Source: an uncultured Alistipes sp.
GTDB lineage: Bacteria > Bacteroidota > Bacteroidia > Bacteroidales > Rikenellaceae
Assembly: GCA_900545315.1 (NCBI GenBank)
Contig: UQYM01000002.1
Span: forward strand, 1-64,000
DNA length: 64,000 bases
Reading direction: 5' to 3'
Part shown: piece by piece, positions 19,073-28,231 of the stretch
How positions within the stretch are numbered: position 1 is the first letter of the stretch
Layout of the letters: each line of letters begins with the position of its first letter
Notes under the pieces: model-generated
Databases searched by the model: none
What the model saw: the letters and a program-made list of their open reading frames with translations, nothing else
Told to the model about the DNA's origin: nothing
Position numbers and translations under genes: made by a program

Positions 19073-19756
19073 CTTGGCTGCCAGCTGCCGCAGCTCCTCA
19101 CTTGGGAGTGCACAGCTCGCAAGCCGCCCTGCTGCCTGAACTTCCAGCAAAGGCTGACAAACTGAAAAATAGAACCAACAAATCGAAAGAGAAAAAGAAA
19201 AAAGAAAACCCAAAGCCGTACGGAAAGAGTGATTACATTCTGAAGGCGAAAAAAGCGAGGGAAAAGAGGGAGAAGAGTTCGGACCGGATGTGACAAGGGC
19301 AAGCTGTTGCTTGCTGACGCCGTCGATTCAATTCCATTTCACCAGCGCATCGGGATGGTCTGAAGACTCCGATGTCAAGGATGCGAGAGGTTGCACCAAG
19401 CGCTCCAAAGCCATAGGCCAGCCGCGCACCTCCACCACTCAGAATCCCTTCAAAAAGCCAATCAAGAAATCCCCATTCCGTTACGAATGTGGCTTTATCA
19501 GCCCGCTTGGGAGGGAAAACTTTAACGATTTGTTTAATTTTAAGCTATTTTTCACTATCTTGCCCCTCCGGGTTCCTACAAGGGGCCTACGAGAAAGAGT
19601 GCAAAGGCCATGAGATGATCCTCGGATCGTCGCAACGGCCCATGCGACCCTCGCTCCGGTTACCGGTAGCGACTCCCCTGCCGCCCAGCTTCGGACCCAC
19701 AAAACCAACCCGAAATGCGGCGTTAAACCACTTTAAACGCAATTATTACAGGGACC
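19073..19756. other. Long gap between icd and gltA
   Basis: The gap contains an A/G-rich run (about 19160-19275) that keeps a Lys-rich 63-codon frame open, which I judge accidental. Closer to gltA there is TTTG (19529-19532) with a partial -7 box TATCTTG (19556-19562). The spacing of 23 bases is too long, so the gltA promoter is uncertain. No terminator was recognised after icd. Confidence 0.5.
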
Positions 19757-21103
19757 ATGAAAAAAGAGTACATCATCTACAAGCTCTCGGAATCGATCAA
19801 GAGCACCAGCCACATCGACAACGAACTTTTCGTCAAATATAACGTCAAACGCGGTCTGCGTAACGAAGACCACTCCGGAGTTCTGGTCGGACTGACCAAA
19901 ATCGGTGACGTTGTGGGCTATGAACGCCTTCCGGAAGGGGGCCTGAAAGCAATCCCGGGCCGTCTGCTCTACCGAGGCATCGACGTCAACGACCTCGTCA
20001 AAGGTATTCACGCCGAAAAACGTTTCGGTTATGAAGAGGCAGCCTTTCTGCTGCTGTCGGGCTATCTGCCCAACCGGGAAGAGCTCGAAACCTTCCAGGC
20101 ACTGATTCACGCCTTCATGCCGCTGGGCCAAAAAACCAAAATGAACATCCTCGACCTCGAGGGTTCAAACGTCATGAATATTCTCGCCCGCAGTGTGCTG
20201 GAGATGTACACCTTCGACGAAAACCCCGACGACACCTCGCGCGACAACCTGATGCGTCAGTCGATCGACCTCATCTCCAAATTCCCGACGATCATCGCCT
20301 ACGCATACAACATCATGCGCCATAGCCACGGCAAAACTCTCCACATCCGTCACCCCAAAGAGGAGTACTCCTTTGCCGAAAACTTCCTCTATATGCTCAA
20401 GGGCGAATTCACCGACCTGGAGGCCCGTACGCTCGACCGCGCACTGATTCTGCATGCCGAGCACGGTGGCGGTAACAACTCGACCTTTACCGTGCGTGTC
20501 ACCAGCTCGTCCGGAACCGACACCTACTCCTCGATCGCTGCAGCCATCGGCTCCCTCAAAGGCCCGCTGCACGGTGGCGCAAACCTCGCAGTCATGCAGA
20601 TGTTCAAACACCTCAAAGAGAATATCCGCCACTGGGACAACGTCGAAGAGATCGATGACTACCTCAACCGCATGCTGCGCAAAGAGGCTTACGACCATAC
20701 CGGTCTGATCTATGGTATCGGACATGCCGTTTACACCATCTCCGACCCGCGTGCACTGCTTCTCAAAGAGATGGCCCGCGAACTGGCCAAAGAGAAAGAG
20801 CGTGAAGATGAGTTTGCCTTCCTCGAACTGCTTGAAGAACGTGCCATTGAAAACTTCATGAACTTCAAAGGAAACAAAGTCAATAAACGGGTTTGCGCCA
20901 ACGTGGACTTCTACTCCGGCTTCGTTTACGACATGATCGGGCTGCCGGTACAGGTATTCACACCGCTGTTTGCCATGAGCCGTATCGCCGGTTGGACCGC
21001 CCACCGGATCGAAGAGCTCAACTTCGACAGCAAACGAATCATCCGCCCGGCATACAAAAACGTTGCCGAAGAGTGCCCGTTTGTCCCCATGAAAGATCGG
21101 TAA
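19757..21103 (+). CDS. gltA: Citrate synthase
   Basis: Citrate synthase condenses acetyl-CoA with oxaloacetate at the entry of the TCA cycle. The 448-residue protein shows HAEHGGGNNSTF (the first active-site histidine region), GPLHGGAN (catalytic His) and GIGHAVYTISDPRA (third active-site segment with catalytic His), plus the C-terminal DFYSGFVYDMIGLP. It belongs to the larger citrate synthase group found in Bacteroidota. It lies downstream of icd on the same strand, but the large gap suggests its own promoter. A terminator follows. Confidence 0.95.
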   Translation: MKKEYIIYKLSESIKSTSHIDNELFVKYNVKRGLRNEDHSGVLVGLTKIGDVVGYERLPEGGLKAIPGRLLYRGIDVNDLVKGIHAEKRFGYEEAAFLLLSGYLPNREELETFQALIHAFMPLGQKTKMNILDLEGSNVMNILARSVLEMYTFDENPDDTSRDNLMRQSIDLISKFPTIIAYAYNIMRHSHGKTLHIRHPKEEYSFAENFLYMLKGEFTDLEARTLDRALILHAEHGGGNNSTFTVRVTSSSGTDTYSSIAAAIGSLKGPLHGGANLAVMQMFKHLKENIRHWDNVEEIDDYLNRMLRKEAYDHTGLIYGIGHAVYTISDPRALLLKEMARELAKEKEREDEFAFLELLEERAIENFMNFKGNKVNKRVCANVDFYSGFVYDMIGLPVQVFTPLFAMSRIAGWTAHRIEELNFDSKRIIRPAYKNVAEECPFVPMKDR

Positions 21104-21134
21104 ACCGATTCGTACACAACTATCAATCTCATCT

Positions 21135-21168
21135 GGCAGCTTCTTCTTCAAGGAGCTGCCTCTTTTTT
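21135..21168 (+). terminator. Terminator after gltA
   Basis: GGCAGCT (21135-21141) pairs with AGCTGCC (21154-21160) and is followed directly by TCTTTTTT. Confidence 0.8.
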
Positions 21169-21287
21169 ACTCTTTTGTAGTCCAACAGATTCTTTTTTTA
21201 CGCCATTTAACAGTTTTTTAGCCGAAATACAACCGCATGTCGGTGCAAATGACTACCTTCGCAACGATTTTTATCCGAAACAAGACC

Positions 21288-23294
21288 ATGTCCTCACAGC
21301 GGGATTATACCTCATATGCACCGTTGATCACACTACTCGTCGTAGCCGTGCTCATCGGACTGTCCTTTCTGCCCCGTTTCAAGGTGGGCGGAGTGACCAT
21401 CAAACGCACCAACATCATCTCGGACCTGATCCAACAGGAGGAGGATCCCGAACTGCTGGAGGCCGATCCCTATTTCGACTCGACCTTCCTCAACGAGGCT
21501 GCCGCCATGAAGGTGATCGATTCGGCAACCCGAAACGCCAATCACGACACCCTCAACCTCCCCGAACCAACCTCCGAAGAGTGGCAAATTGCAACCTCTA
21601 CGGAAACCGACGATCAGGCCAATCTGCTGCTGTCAGCCCCCATCCAGCTCAATAGATCCCGCGTCGCAATCGAAAGTTTCAGCGATGAGGCAATGGAGCG
21701 AATCAACCAGGCGCTGAACCACAAAAAAAGAGGTCCGGTCCGTATCGCCGTGCTGGGTGACTCCTTCATCGAGGGAGATATCTTCACCGCCGATCTGCGC
21801 GAACAGCTGCAAAATCTCCTGGGCGGACGTGGCGTCGGATTCGTCCCCTTCGCCACCCCAATGTCCAAATTCCGGGCCTCCGTACTCCATACCTACTCCA
21901 ACTGGAATATCTACAACATCCGTAACCGCGCAGAGGTTCCCTCCGCATACAAAAAGAGCTTCTTTGTCTCCGGCATGGTCTGTGTACCGAATGAAGGGGC
22001 TACGACCCGTCTTGAAGGCGTCACCTTCCGCAAACACCTGAATCAGGCCAGTGTGGCCCGTCTGATCTTCGTCAACCGGAACAATACACGCATTAATGTT
22101 GTCGTCAACGATTCTGTTAGCCGTATTTTTACCCCTGAATCGAGTGAACACATCCAGCAGATCGTCATCAAAGCCCCAATACACAGCATCAAAGTCACCC
22201 TAACCCATACGCAAGGATTCACCGGATACGGAATCGTGCTGGAGGGTCGAGGCGGCGTCAGCGTGGACAACTACTCGATCCGTGGTAACAGCGGAATGGC
22301 CCTCTTCGAGACCAACAGCTTTGTCAATCAGCAGATCAACCGGATGCGCGGATATGACCTGGTGATTCTCCAGTACGGTCTCAACGTTATGACGGCCGAC
22401 GTACTCTCGTACAACTCCTACGCAAAAACGCTCGCCCACATTATCCGTTACACCCAGCAGTGTTTCCCGGGAGCCAGCATCCTGGTCATGGGAGTAGGCG
22501 ACCGGAGCAAAATGCAAAACGGACAGTTCGTCACCATGCCTTCCGTCTACGGTATGATCAAAGCCCAGCGTAAAGCGGCTGAAGAGACCGGCGTCGCCTT
22601 CTGGAACACATTCGAGGCGATGGGCGGCGAAAACAGTATGGTCGCCTTTGTCGAAAAGAAATGGGCCTCACAAGACCACACCCACATCCGTTATCCCGGC
22701 GGTAAATTTATCGCCAAGGAGCTTACAGCGGCCCTGATCGAGAACGCCAATGCCAATGGTTCAATCTCCGATGCAGAGAGACTTCCATTCCTCCACGACC
22801 TCGAGTCAGGATACGACCCCTCCCCCAGCGAAGAGGGGTGGCAACACGGTGATCTGCTCCTGCATCAAGAGAGATCCGACCAAACACAAGTTGCTCCATC
22901 GCCACGACAAGAGGGTGAAAAAGAGGAAGAAGCTGCTGAAAATGAAACGACTGAACAACTCGCGATTCCCGATACGTTACTGAAAGAACAACCAACCGAA
23001 CTGGAGACCTCCAACGCTCCAGCGGCTATAGCTGATACTTCAACCGTTCAGTCAACGGCAAAAAATGATACGCTCTATCCCAAAAACGAAGAGCAGAAAA
23101 CCTCCGATAATCACGCCGCACACAAACACAAAGATACACTCACCGGAACAGAGCAGCCACGCCACACACACAAAGAAAAAGCAACACAGGAAACTGAAAA
23201 TCGATCTAAGTCCCACAATCGCGCATTGCAAGAAAAGAGTCGCGCTCCCCGTCATGAATCACAATCAGACGGCACCCAAACAACCAAATTATGA
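21288..23294 (+). CDS. Membrane-anchored SGNH/GDSL hydrolase, first gene of an O-acetylation operon
   Basis: The protein (668 residues from the ATG at 21288; 17 more if the ATG at 21237 is used) has one N-terminal membrane segment (APLITLLVVAVLIGLSFLP) and then an exported SGNH esterase/acyltransferase domain. Block I is IAVLGDSFIEGD, the Asn block is LQYGLNVMT and the DxxH block is DHTHIRYPGG. The last 150 residues are charged, rich in Glu, Lys, His and Thr, and look unstructured. Its stop overlaps the next start (ATGA). With the MBOAT gene downstream, it probably transfers or removes acetyl groups on a periplasmic polymer. Confidence 0.85.
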   Translation: MSSQRDYTSYAPLITLLVVAVLIGLSFLPRFKVGGVTIKRTNIISDLIQQEEDPELLEADPYFDSTFLNEAAAMKVIDSATRNANHDTLNLPEPTSEEWQIATSTETDDQANLLLSAPIQLNRSRVAIESFSDEAMERINQALNHKKRGPVRIAVLGDSFIEGDIFTADLREQLQNLLGGRGVGFVPFATPMSKFRASVLHTYSNWNIYNIRNRAEVPSAYKKSFFVSGMVCVPNEGATTRLEGVTFRKHLNQASVARLIFVNRNNTRINVVVNDSVSRIFTPESSEHIQQIVIKAPIHSIKVTLTHTQGFTGYGIVLEGRGGVSVDNYSIRGNSGMALFETNSFVNQQINRMRGYDLVILQYGLNVMTADVLSYNSYAKTLAHIIRYTQQCFPGASILVMGVGDRSKMQNGQFVTMPSVYGMIKAQRKAAEETGVAFWNTFEAMGGENSMVAFVEKKWASQDHTHIRYPGGKFIAKELTAALIENANANGSISDAERLPFLHDLESGYDPSPSEEGWQHGDLLLHQERSDQTQVAPSPRQEGEKEEEAAENETTEQLAIPDTLLKEQPTELETSNAPAAIADTSTVQSTAKNDTLYPKNEEQKTSDNHAAHKHKDTLTGTEQPRHTHKEKATQETENRSKSHNRALQEKSRAPRHESQSDGTQTTKL

Positions 23295-24667
23295 GATACG
23301 GCCCGATCATCATATTGCCGTTAGCAGCGATTCTGCTGACAAGCGGGCTGAGACAAGGGATCAAACAACAACCCGAATCACTGCCGCTGACCGACTTCAA
23401 ATTTGAGGTCGAGGAGGTGCATACGCCCGGGATTGTCAAATTGGATGCCAACCGAATTTCGGGACACGTCGAGGCTCTCGACAGCTTCTTTCTAAAATTA
23501 ACTGCGCTGGAGCAAAAAGAGAGCGACCTGCCGGTAACCATTTTCCAATTGGGCGATTCGCATGTGCAGGCCGGAACCTATCCCAACCAAGTACGTACAC
23601 GCCTGCAGCGTCTCTTCGGGAATGCCGGTCGAGGCCTGATCGTTCCGTTAAGGCTCTCCGGTACCAACCAATCGGCCGACTATACCATCTCCTCCCCCAA
23701 CCATTGGGAGGCCTCACGATGCACCCAACTGCACCCAGAAGAGGAACCAGGTCTCTCCGGAATGGCACTGATCGGAAGCGACAATACCATCTCCTTCACC
23801 ATTACCGACAAAGAGTCCTCATTCGACCGAATCCGTGCTTTCCACGACAGTCTGGCCCCACGGCTGCAAGCCCCGGCCGAACTGACCGATGACATCGAGT
23901 GCCCTCTCGGAGATACCCCCGAAAGCACCTACATTCCCCTCAACCAAAGTGTCAATTCGGTTACGTTGCGAGGCCCCATTACAGACCCACACTATAACCA
24001 CCAGGTCTATTACGGCTTCTCGCTCGAAAACGGGCAACCCGGCATCCTGTACCACAGTATGGGGATCAACGGCAACACCTTCACCGCTGTGAACCGTAAC
24101 CCCCAGATCATCCGACAAGCTACCGCACTGTTTCCCGATCTGATTGTGATCTCGCTGGGGACCAACGATTCATACGGCCGTAACTTCAACGCCGATTATG
24201 TCGGTGCACAAATCGACAAACTGGTCGGATTGATCCGCCAAAATTTCCCGAACCAACCGCTGCTGCTGACAACCCCGATCGAATGCAGCCAAACCGCACG
24301 CGTCCGGGGCCGTTCCGTCCGCAAGCCGAACCCCAATTCACGTAAAGTGCGCGACCAGATCCTGCGGATCGCAGCCAAATACCAGCTTCCGGTTTGGGAC
24401 TTCTTTACCGTGGCGGGCAGCGAAGGGGCCATCGCCCGCTGGTATGAAGCTGGCCTGGCCAACTCCGACCGCATCCACCTGACCCACGAAGGTTACCGGC
24501 TGCAGGGCGAATTGCTCTGCGATGCCCTGATCCGTGCTTACAACGATTACAAAGGCTTTAGCGGCAGTTCCGCCATTGCCCCCAAGGCCCGTTTGATAAA
24601 CAAACAACCTCAAATTCCACTCGATAAGGTGATCTCATCCCCGCAAAAACGGCAGGAACAGAGGTAA
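23291..24667 (+). CDS. Second SGNH/GDSL hydrolase of the operon
   Basis: The 458-residue protein starts inside the stop of the preceding gene by a 4-base overlap, so translation is coupled. An N-terminal signal or anchor (MRYGPIIILPLAAILLTSG) is followed by an SGNH domain with QLGDSHVQAG (Ser), VISLGTNDSYG (Asn) and SDRIHLTHEGY (Asp and His). It is not a close copy of the first SGNH protein; the order of motifs is the same but the sequences differ. The partner MBOAT gene follows 12 bases later. Likely role: periplasmic O-acetyltransferase or acetylesterase acting on a polysaccharide or on peptidoglycan. Confidence 0.85.
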   Translation: MRYGPIIILPLAAILLTSGLRQGIKQQPESLPLTDFKFEVEEVHTPGIVKLDANRISGHVEALDSFFLKLTALEQKESDLPVTIFQLGDSHVQAGTYPNQVRTRLQRLFGNAGRGLIVPLRLSGTNQSADYTISSPNHWEASRCTQLHPEEEPGLSGMALIGSDNTISFTITDKESSFDRIRAFHDSLAPRLQAPAELTDDIECPLGDTPESTYIPLNQSVNSVTLRGPITDPHYNHQVYYGFSLENGQPGILYHSMGINGNTFTAVNRNPQIIRQATALFPDLIVISLGTNDSYGRNFNADYVGAQIDKLVGLIRQNFPNQPLLLTTPIECSQTARVRGRSVRKPNPNSRKVRDQILRIAAKYQLPVWDFFTVAGSEGAIARWYEAGLANSDRIHLTHEGYRLQGELLCDALIRAYNDYKGFSGSSAIAPKARLINKQPQIPLDKVISSPQKRQEQR

Positions 24668-24679
24668 GTTTGACCACCC

Positions 24680-26188
24680 ATGCAGATTATGAACGAACTG
24701 AGTAATATCATAGACAAAGCACTGCACCTGCTGCAGTACGATCCCAAAGCGCCGCTGATCTTCAGCAGTGGACTTTTCCTGTTCCTGTTTCTGGGTTTCA
24801 CCTTCTTCTACCAGTTCATGCGACGGGCCGTGCTGCTGCGCATCATCTATGTCTCGCTCTTCTCCCTCTACTTCTACTACAAAACCAGCGGATTCTTCTT
24901 CCTGCTGCTGGTCGCCGTCTCCATTTCCGACTTCCTGATCGGCAAAGGAATCGCTCGCTGCGAAAAACGATCGGCCCGACGTAGCCTGCTCGCACTTAGC
25001 GTCATCCTCGACATCGGACTGCTCGTCTATTTCAAATACACCAACTTCTTTATCGAAATTATCAACGGACTGAGCGGACGCCACTGGCTCGACTTCCAAA
25101 ATATCTTCCTGCCGGTGGGAATCTCCTTCTTCGTCTTCCAATCCATCAGCTATACCGCCGACATCTATCGCCGACGAATCGAACCCCTCCGGAAATGGAT
25201 CGACTACCTCTTCTACCTTTCGTTCTTTCCCCAGTTGGTGGCCGGCCCGATCGTACGTGCCCGCGACTTTATCCCGCAAATTCACCAAAACCCACTGCGC
25301 GTTACCCGCGAAATGTTCGGAACCGGTATCTTCCTGATCATCTCCGGACTCTTCAAAAAGGCCATCATCTCCGACTATATCAGCCTCAACTTCGTCGATC
25401 GGGTCTTCGATGATCCTCTGCTGTACAGCGGCTTCGAAAACCTCATGGGACTCTACGGCTACGCCCTGCAGATCTATTGCGACTTCTCAGGCTACTCCGA
25501 TATGGCCATCGGTATCGCCCTGCTGCTCGGATTCCACTTCAACAAAAACTTCGACTCCCCCTATAAATCGGCAACCATCACCGAATTCTGGCGCCGCTGG
25601 CACATCTCCCTCTCCAGCTGGTTGAAAGACTACCTCTACATCTCACTCGGAGGAAACCGCAAAGGCCGCGTAAGAACCTACGTCAACCTGATCATCACCA
25701 TGCTGCTCGGAGGACTCTGGCACGGTGCCGCCTGGCGATTCGTCCTGTGGGGAGCCTGGCACGGCATCTCCCTGGCTGTGCACAAATGGTTTATGGCTCA
25801 CGTCCCAGGGTTCAAAGCCCAAGGCGCTGATATGCCCCGCTGGAGACGCTGCATCGGCATCATCATCACCTTCCACGTTGTCTGCTTCGGCTGGATCATG
25901 TTCCGCGCTACCGATATGCAAACTGTCCGCAATATGCTCTCGCAGATCTTTACGGACTTCAAACCGGAGCTAATTCCTCAAGTTATCTCGGGATATGCCC
26001 CCGTAATGGCCCTGATGGCGATCGGCTACCTGCTGCATCTGCTCCCGGCCAAAAGCGAACTGTGGGCACAGCAAACCGTTACCAAATCCCCACTGCCCGT
26101 CAAAGCTATCGTACTGGCACTGCTGATCTGGGGCGTGATGCTGATCAAATCCTCCGAAATCCAACCGTTTATTTACTTCCAGTTCTAA
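24680..26188 (+). CDS. MBOAT family O-acyltransferase (AlgI/PatA-like)
   Basis: This 502-residue polytopic membrane protein carries the MBOAT hallmarks: FWRRWHISLSSWLKDYLYI and GLWHGAAWRFVLWGAWHG, with the catalytic His in LWHG. Homologs (AlgI in alginate, PatA in peptidoglycan, DltB in teichoic acid modification) move acyl groups from the cytoplasm across the membrane to a periplasmic acceptor or transferase. Two SGNH proteins encoded immediately upstream would be those partners. An alternative start, the ATG nine bases downstream, gives MNELSNI. The polymer that is acetylated is unknown. Confidence 0.92.
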   Translation: MQIMNELSNIIDKALHLLQYDPKAPLIFSSGLFLFLFLGFTFFYQFMRRAVLLRIIYVSLFSLYFYYKTSGFFFLLLVAVSISDFLIGKGIARCEKRSARRSLLALSVILDIGLLVYFKYTNFFIEIINGLSGRHWLDFQNIFLPVGISFFVFQSISYTADIYRRRIEPLRKWIDYLFYLSFFPQLVAGPIVRARDFIPQIHQNPLRVTREMFGTGIFLIISGLFKKAIISDYISLNFVDRVFDDPLLYSGFENLMGLYGYALQIYCDFSGYSDMAIGIALLLGFHFNKNFDSPYKSATITEFWRRWHISLSSWLKDYLYISLGGNRKGRVRTYVNLIITMLLGGLWHGAAWRFVLWGAWHGISLAVHKWFMAHVPGFKAQGADMPRWRRCIGIIITFHVVCFGWIMFRATDMQTVRNMLSQIFTDFKPELIPQVISGYAPVMALMAIGYLLHLLPAKSELWAQQTVTKSPLPVKAIVLALLIWGVMLIKSSEIQPFIYFQF

Positions 26189-26615
26189 AACAACTGCTCT
26201 GTCGGGAGGGCTATCCGACCCATTCCCGCTTAGCCCTTCGTACTAACTGAGGAGCGGGGGAATCTTTTTATCATCATATCATCGCGCTCTCCACGCGTCG
26301 CACAGGTCTGGTATCAATAACGCCAACTCCCTGAACTGTCAATGGAAAGGTCGGAAGAAATCCTCCTTCGTCGAGAGACGCAACCAAACTACTAAAAAGG
26401 AAGGTAAGAAGCTGACCACAAGAATCCGGGCAATGGACTCAGCAGAGAAGAGATGGATTGAGGAACGATCGCCCATCGCCTTTGCTATTTTCCAAAACAT
26501 CGGCCCACATATTTTACTATTTTTGCTCAAACAAGGGACGAAATCGCATGATGGACGCATGCCTTTTCTCCTCCTATACAAATTACCCGATTAATAACCA
26601 TCAACACACAACGAT
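26189..26615. other. Intergenic gap before the nitroreductase
   Basis: Nothing recognisable apart from the -7 box at 26518-26525. No terminator after the MBOAT gene is convincing. Confidence 0.5.
26518..26525 (+). promoter_or_regulatory. -7 box of the nitroreductase gene
   Basis: TATTTTTG fits TAnnTTTG and lies 91 bases before the ATG. No -33 TTTG is present at the expected distance. Confidence 0.45.
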
Positions 26616-27140
26616 ATGACTAACGAAGTTCTTAAAGCACTTGAAGAGCGCCGCAGTGTACGCGGTTATACCGCCGAAATGCCTTCCCAAGAGTTGATCG
26701 ATGCCGTCATCAAAGCCGGGACCTATGCCCCAACCGGTCGTGGAGCACAATCTCCAATTATCGTTGAGGTGACCGACAAAGCAACCCGCGATCTGCTCTC
26801 ATCCCTCAACGCCAAAGTCATGGGCAGCTCGTCCGACCCATTCTATGGAGCCCCCGTCGTTTTGGTCGTCCTGGCAGACCGTACCTACCCCACATATATC
26901 TACGACGGTTCACTCGTCATGGGCAACCTGATGAATGCCGCCTACTCCGTCGGATTGGGTAGCTGCTGGATTCACCGAGCCAAAGAGGTGTTCAACTCTC
27001 CCGAAGGAAAAGCTCTACTCAAAAAATGGGGTATCGAAGGCGATTACGAAGGGATCGGCCACTGCGTGCTGGGATACGCAGCCGCCCCGCTACAGGCTCC
27101 AAAACCTCGCAAAGCAAACTACGTGATCCGAGTTAAATAG
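26616..27140 (+). CDS. Nitroreductase family FMN oxidoreductase
   Basis: The 174-residue protein is a small flavin enzyme of the nitroreductase fold. ERRSVRGYTAEMP at the N-terminus is the FMN phosphate-binding signature, followed by KAGTYAPTGRGAQSP, and GLGSCWIHRAKE in the second half is typical of the family. Members reduce nitroaromatics, quinones or other acceptors with NAD(P)H as dimers in the cytoplasm. It is a single gene with its own -7 box and a terminator. Substrate is not predictable. Confidence 0.9.
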   Translation: MTNEVLKALEERRSVRGYTAEMPSQELIDAVIKAGTYAPTGRGAQSPIIVEVTDKATRDLLSSLNAKVMGSSSDPFYGAPVVLVVLADRTYPTYIYDGSLVMGNLMNAAYSVGLGSCWIHRAKEVFNSPEGKALLKKWGIEGDYEGIGHCVLGYAAAPLQAPKPRKANYVIRVK

Positions 27141-27176
27141 TCTCGACCCATTACACGCAATACAATTCCCCCTCTA

Positions 27177-27216
27177 CACGGCTTGTCTGCGCTCCGCACG
27201 ACAGGCCGTGCTTTTT
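27177..27216 (+). terminator. Terminator after the nitroreductase gene
   Basis: CACGGCTTGTC pairs with GACAGGCCGTG (11 bp, one G-T pair) around a 12-base loop, followed by CTTTTTATT. Confidence 0.75.
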
Positions 27217-27218
27217 AT

Positions 27219-27652
27219 TGTACCGTACCACACCGTAGTGCTGATTGTCTGGCTCTCTCTCCTTCAGATACACGTCCATTGCTTGCGATAGGCACCGGGG
27301 CCAAACGCCCCCCGTTCCGATCTATGGTCTATCTCCATTCATCCCCATCGATTCTCTTTCATATCCCATAATGCAAAGCCCCCTGAGGTCCCCAAATCAA
27401 AGATCCGGTGTCGCGCCTCCAATCTCAACATAAATGAAGATAACATTCAGGCCCGTCACGCAAAGGTCACAATCACCTCTCTGCTGCTCAAAATCGCAAC
27501 CAATGGCTTCCTCAAACCTATGGCGACAACACCACCCATACTTCCGCTTCTCAACCTCACGAAACAAGTAAAACCAACTGACTTTTTTCCGATTATCGAA
27601 TTATTTGTTATTTTTGGACTGCATTTTGTCCGGAATATCCGCTCCGAAAACT
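27219..27652. other. Intergenic gap before the PAP2 gene
   Basis: A non-coding stretch with no repeats or hairpins that I could support. It ends with the -7 box TATTTTTG (27609-27616). Confidence 0.5.
27609..27616 (+). promoter_or_regulatory. -7 box of the PAP2-ICMT operon
   Basis: TATTTTTG fits the Bacteroidota -7 consensus, 37 bases before the ATG at 27653. An upstream in-frame TTG at 27605 overlaps it and is therefore not the start. Confidence 0.55.
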
Positions 27653-28231
27653 ATGTGGCAAGAGATTCTGCATATCGATCAACAACTACTCCTCGCCCTC
27701 AACGGCAGTTGGGGCCCCGGCTGGGATAACTTCTTTCATATCGTTACCGCCCGCCTGACCTGGGTCCCCCTATATGCCCTGATTCTCTACTTCGCCTGGC
27801 GTAAAATCGGAACCCGAAACCTCCTCTGGATGATCCTTTGTCTCGGCGTCGCCGTGATCGCCGCCGACCAAATCTGCAACTTTTTCAAATATTTTACCCC
27901 GAAACTGCGCCCTTCCCATACCCCCGCCATCCAAGCCTTCGTACATACCGTACACGGCTATCGCGGCGGCCTCTACGGCACCGTATCCGCCCATGCAGCA
28001 ATCAGCTTCACAATCGCTCTATTCTCGTTGCGCCTTTTCCAGGTCAAATGGTTTACCGGCGTAATCCTGTTCTGGGCCATACTCATCTGCTACAGCCGCA
28101 TCTATGCAGGATTACATTTCCCAATGGATATCCTATTCGGAACGATACTGGGTATCCTTTTAGGATGTCTTGCTTTTAATATCTACCGGAAAATAACGGA
28201 GAAAAACTTACATAAAACCCCTCAAGCATGA
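27653..28231 (+). CDS. PAP2 family membrane phosphatase
   Basis: The 192-residue integral membrane protein has the three PAP2 motifs: KYFTPKLRPS (KxxxxxxRP), SAHAAIS (the PSGH position, His kept) and SRIYAGLHFPMD (SRxxxxxHxxxD). Related enzymes dephosphorylate undecaprenyl pyrophosphate, phosphatidic acid or phosphatidylglycerophosphate on the outer face of the inner membrane. The start is set by the promoter box just upstream. It overlaps the next gene by 4 bases (ATGA), so a joint role with that methyltransferase-like protein is likely. A lipid-carrier phosphatase is my best guess. Confidence 0.88.
   Translation: MWQEILHIDQQLLLALNGSWGPGWDNFFHIVTARLTWVPLYALILYFAWRKIGTRNLLWMILCLGVAVIAADQICNFFKYFTPKLRPSHTPAIQAFVHTVHGYRGGLYGTVSAHAAISFTIALFSLRLFQVKWFTGVILFWAILICYSRIYAGLHFPMDILFGTILGILLGCLAFNIYRKITEKNLHKTPQA

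Noticed and set aside
19102..19293. Lys-rich 63-codon frame in the icd-gltA gap
   Set aside because: It is kept open by an A/G-rich tract. It has no signal, no plausible fold and no start support.
26339..26581. Minus-strand 80-codon frame before the nitroreductase
   Set aside because: It spans the nitroreductase promoter box and has no family match.
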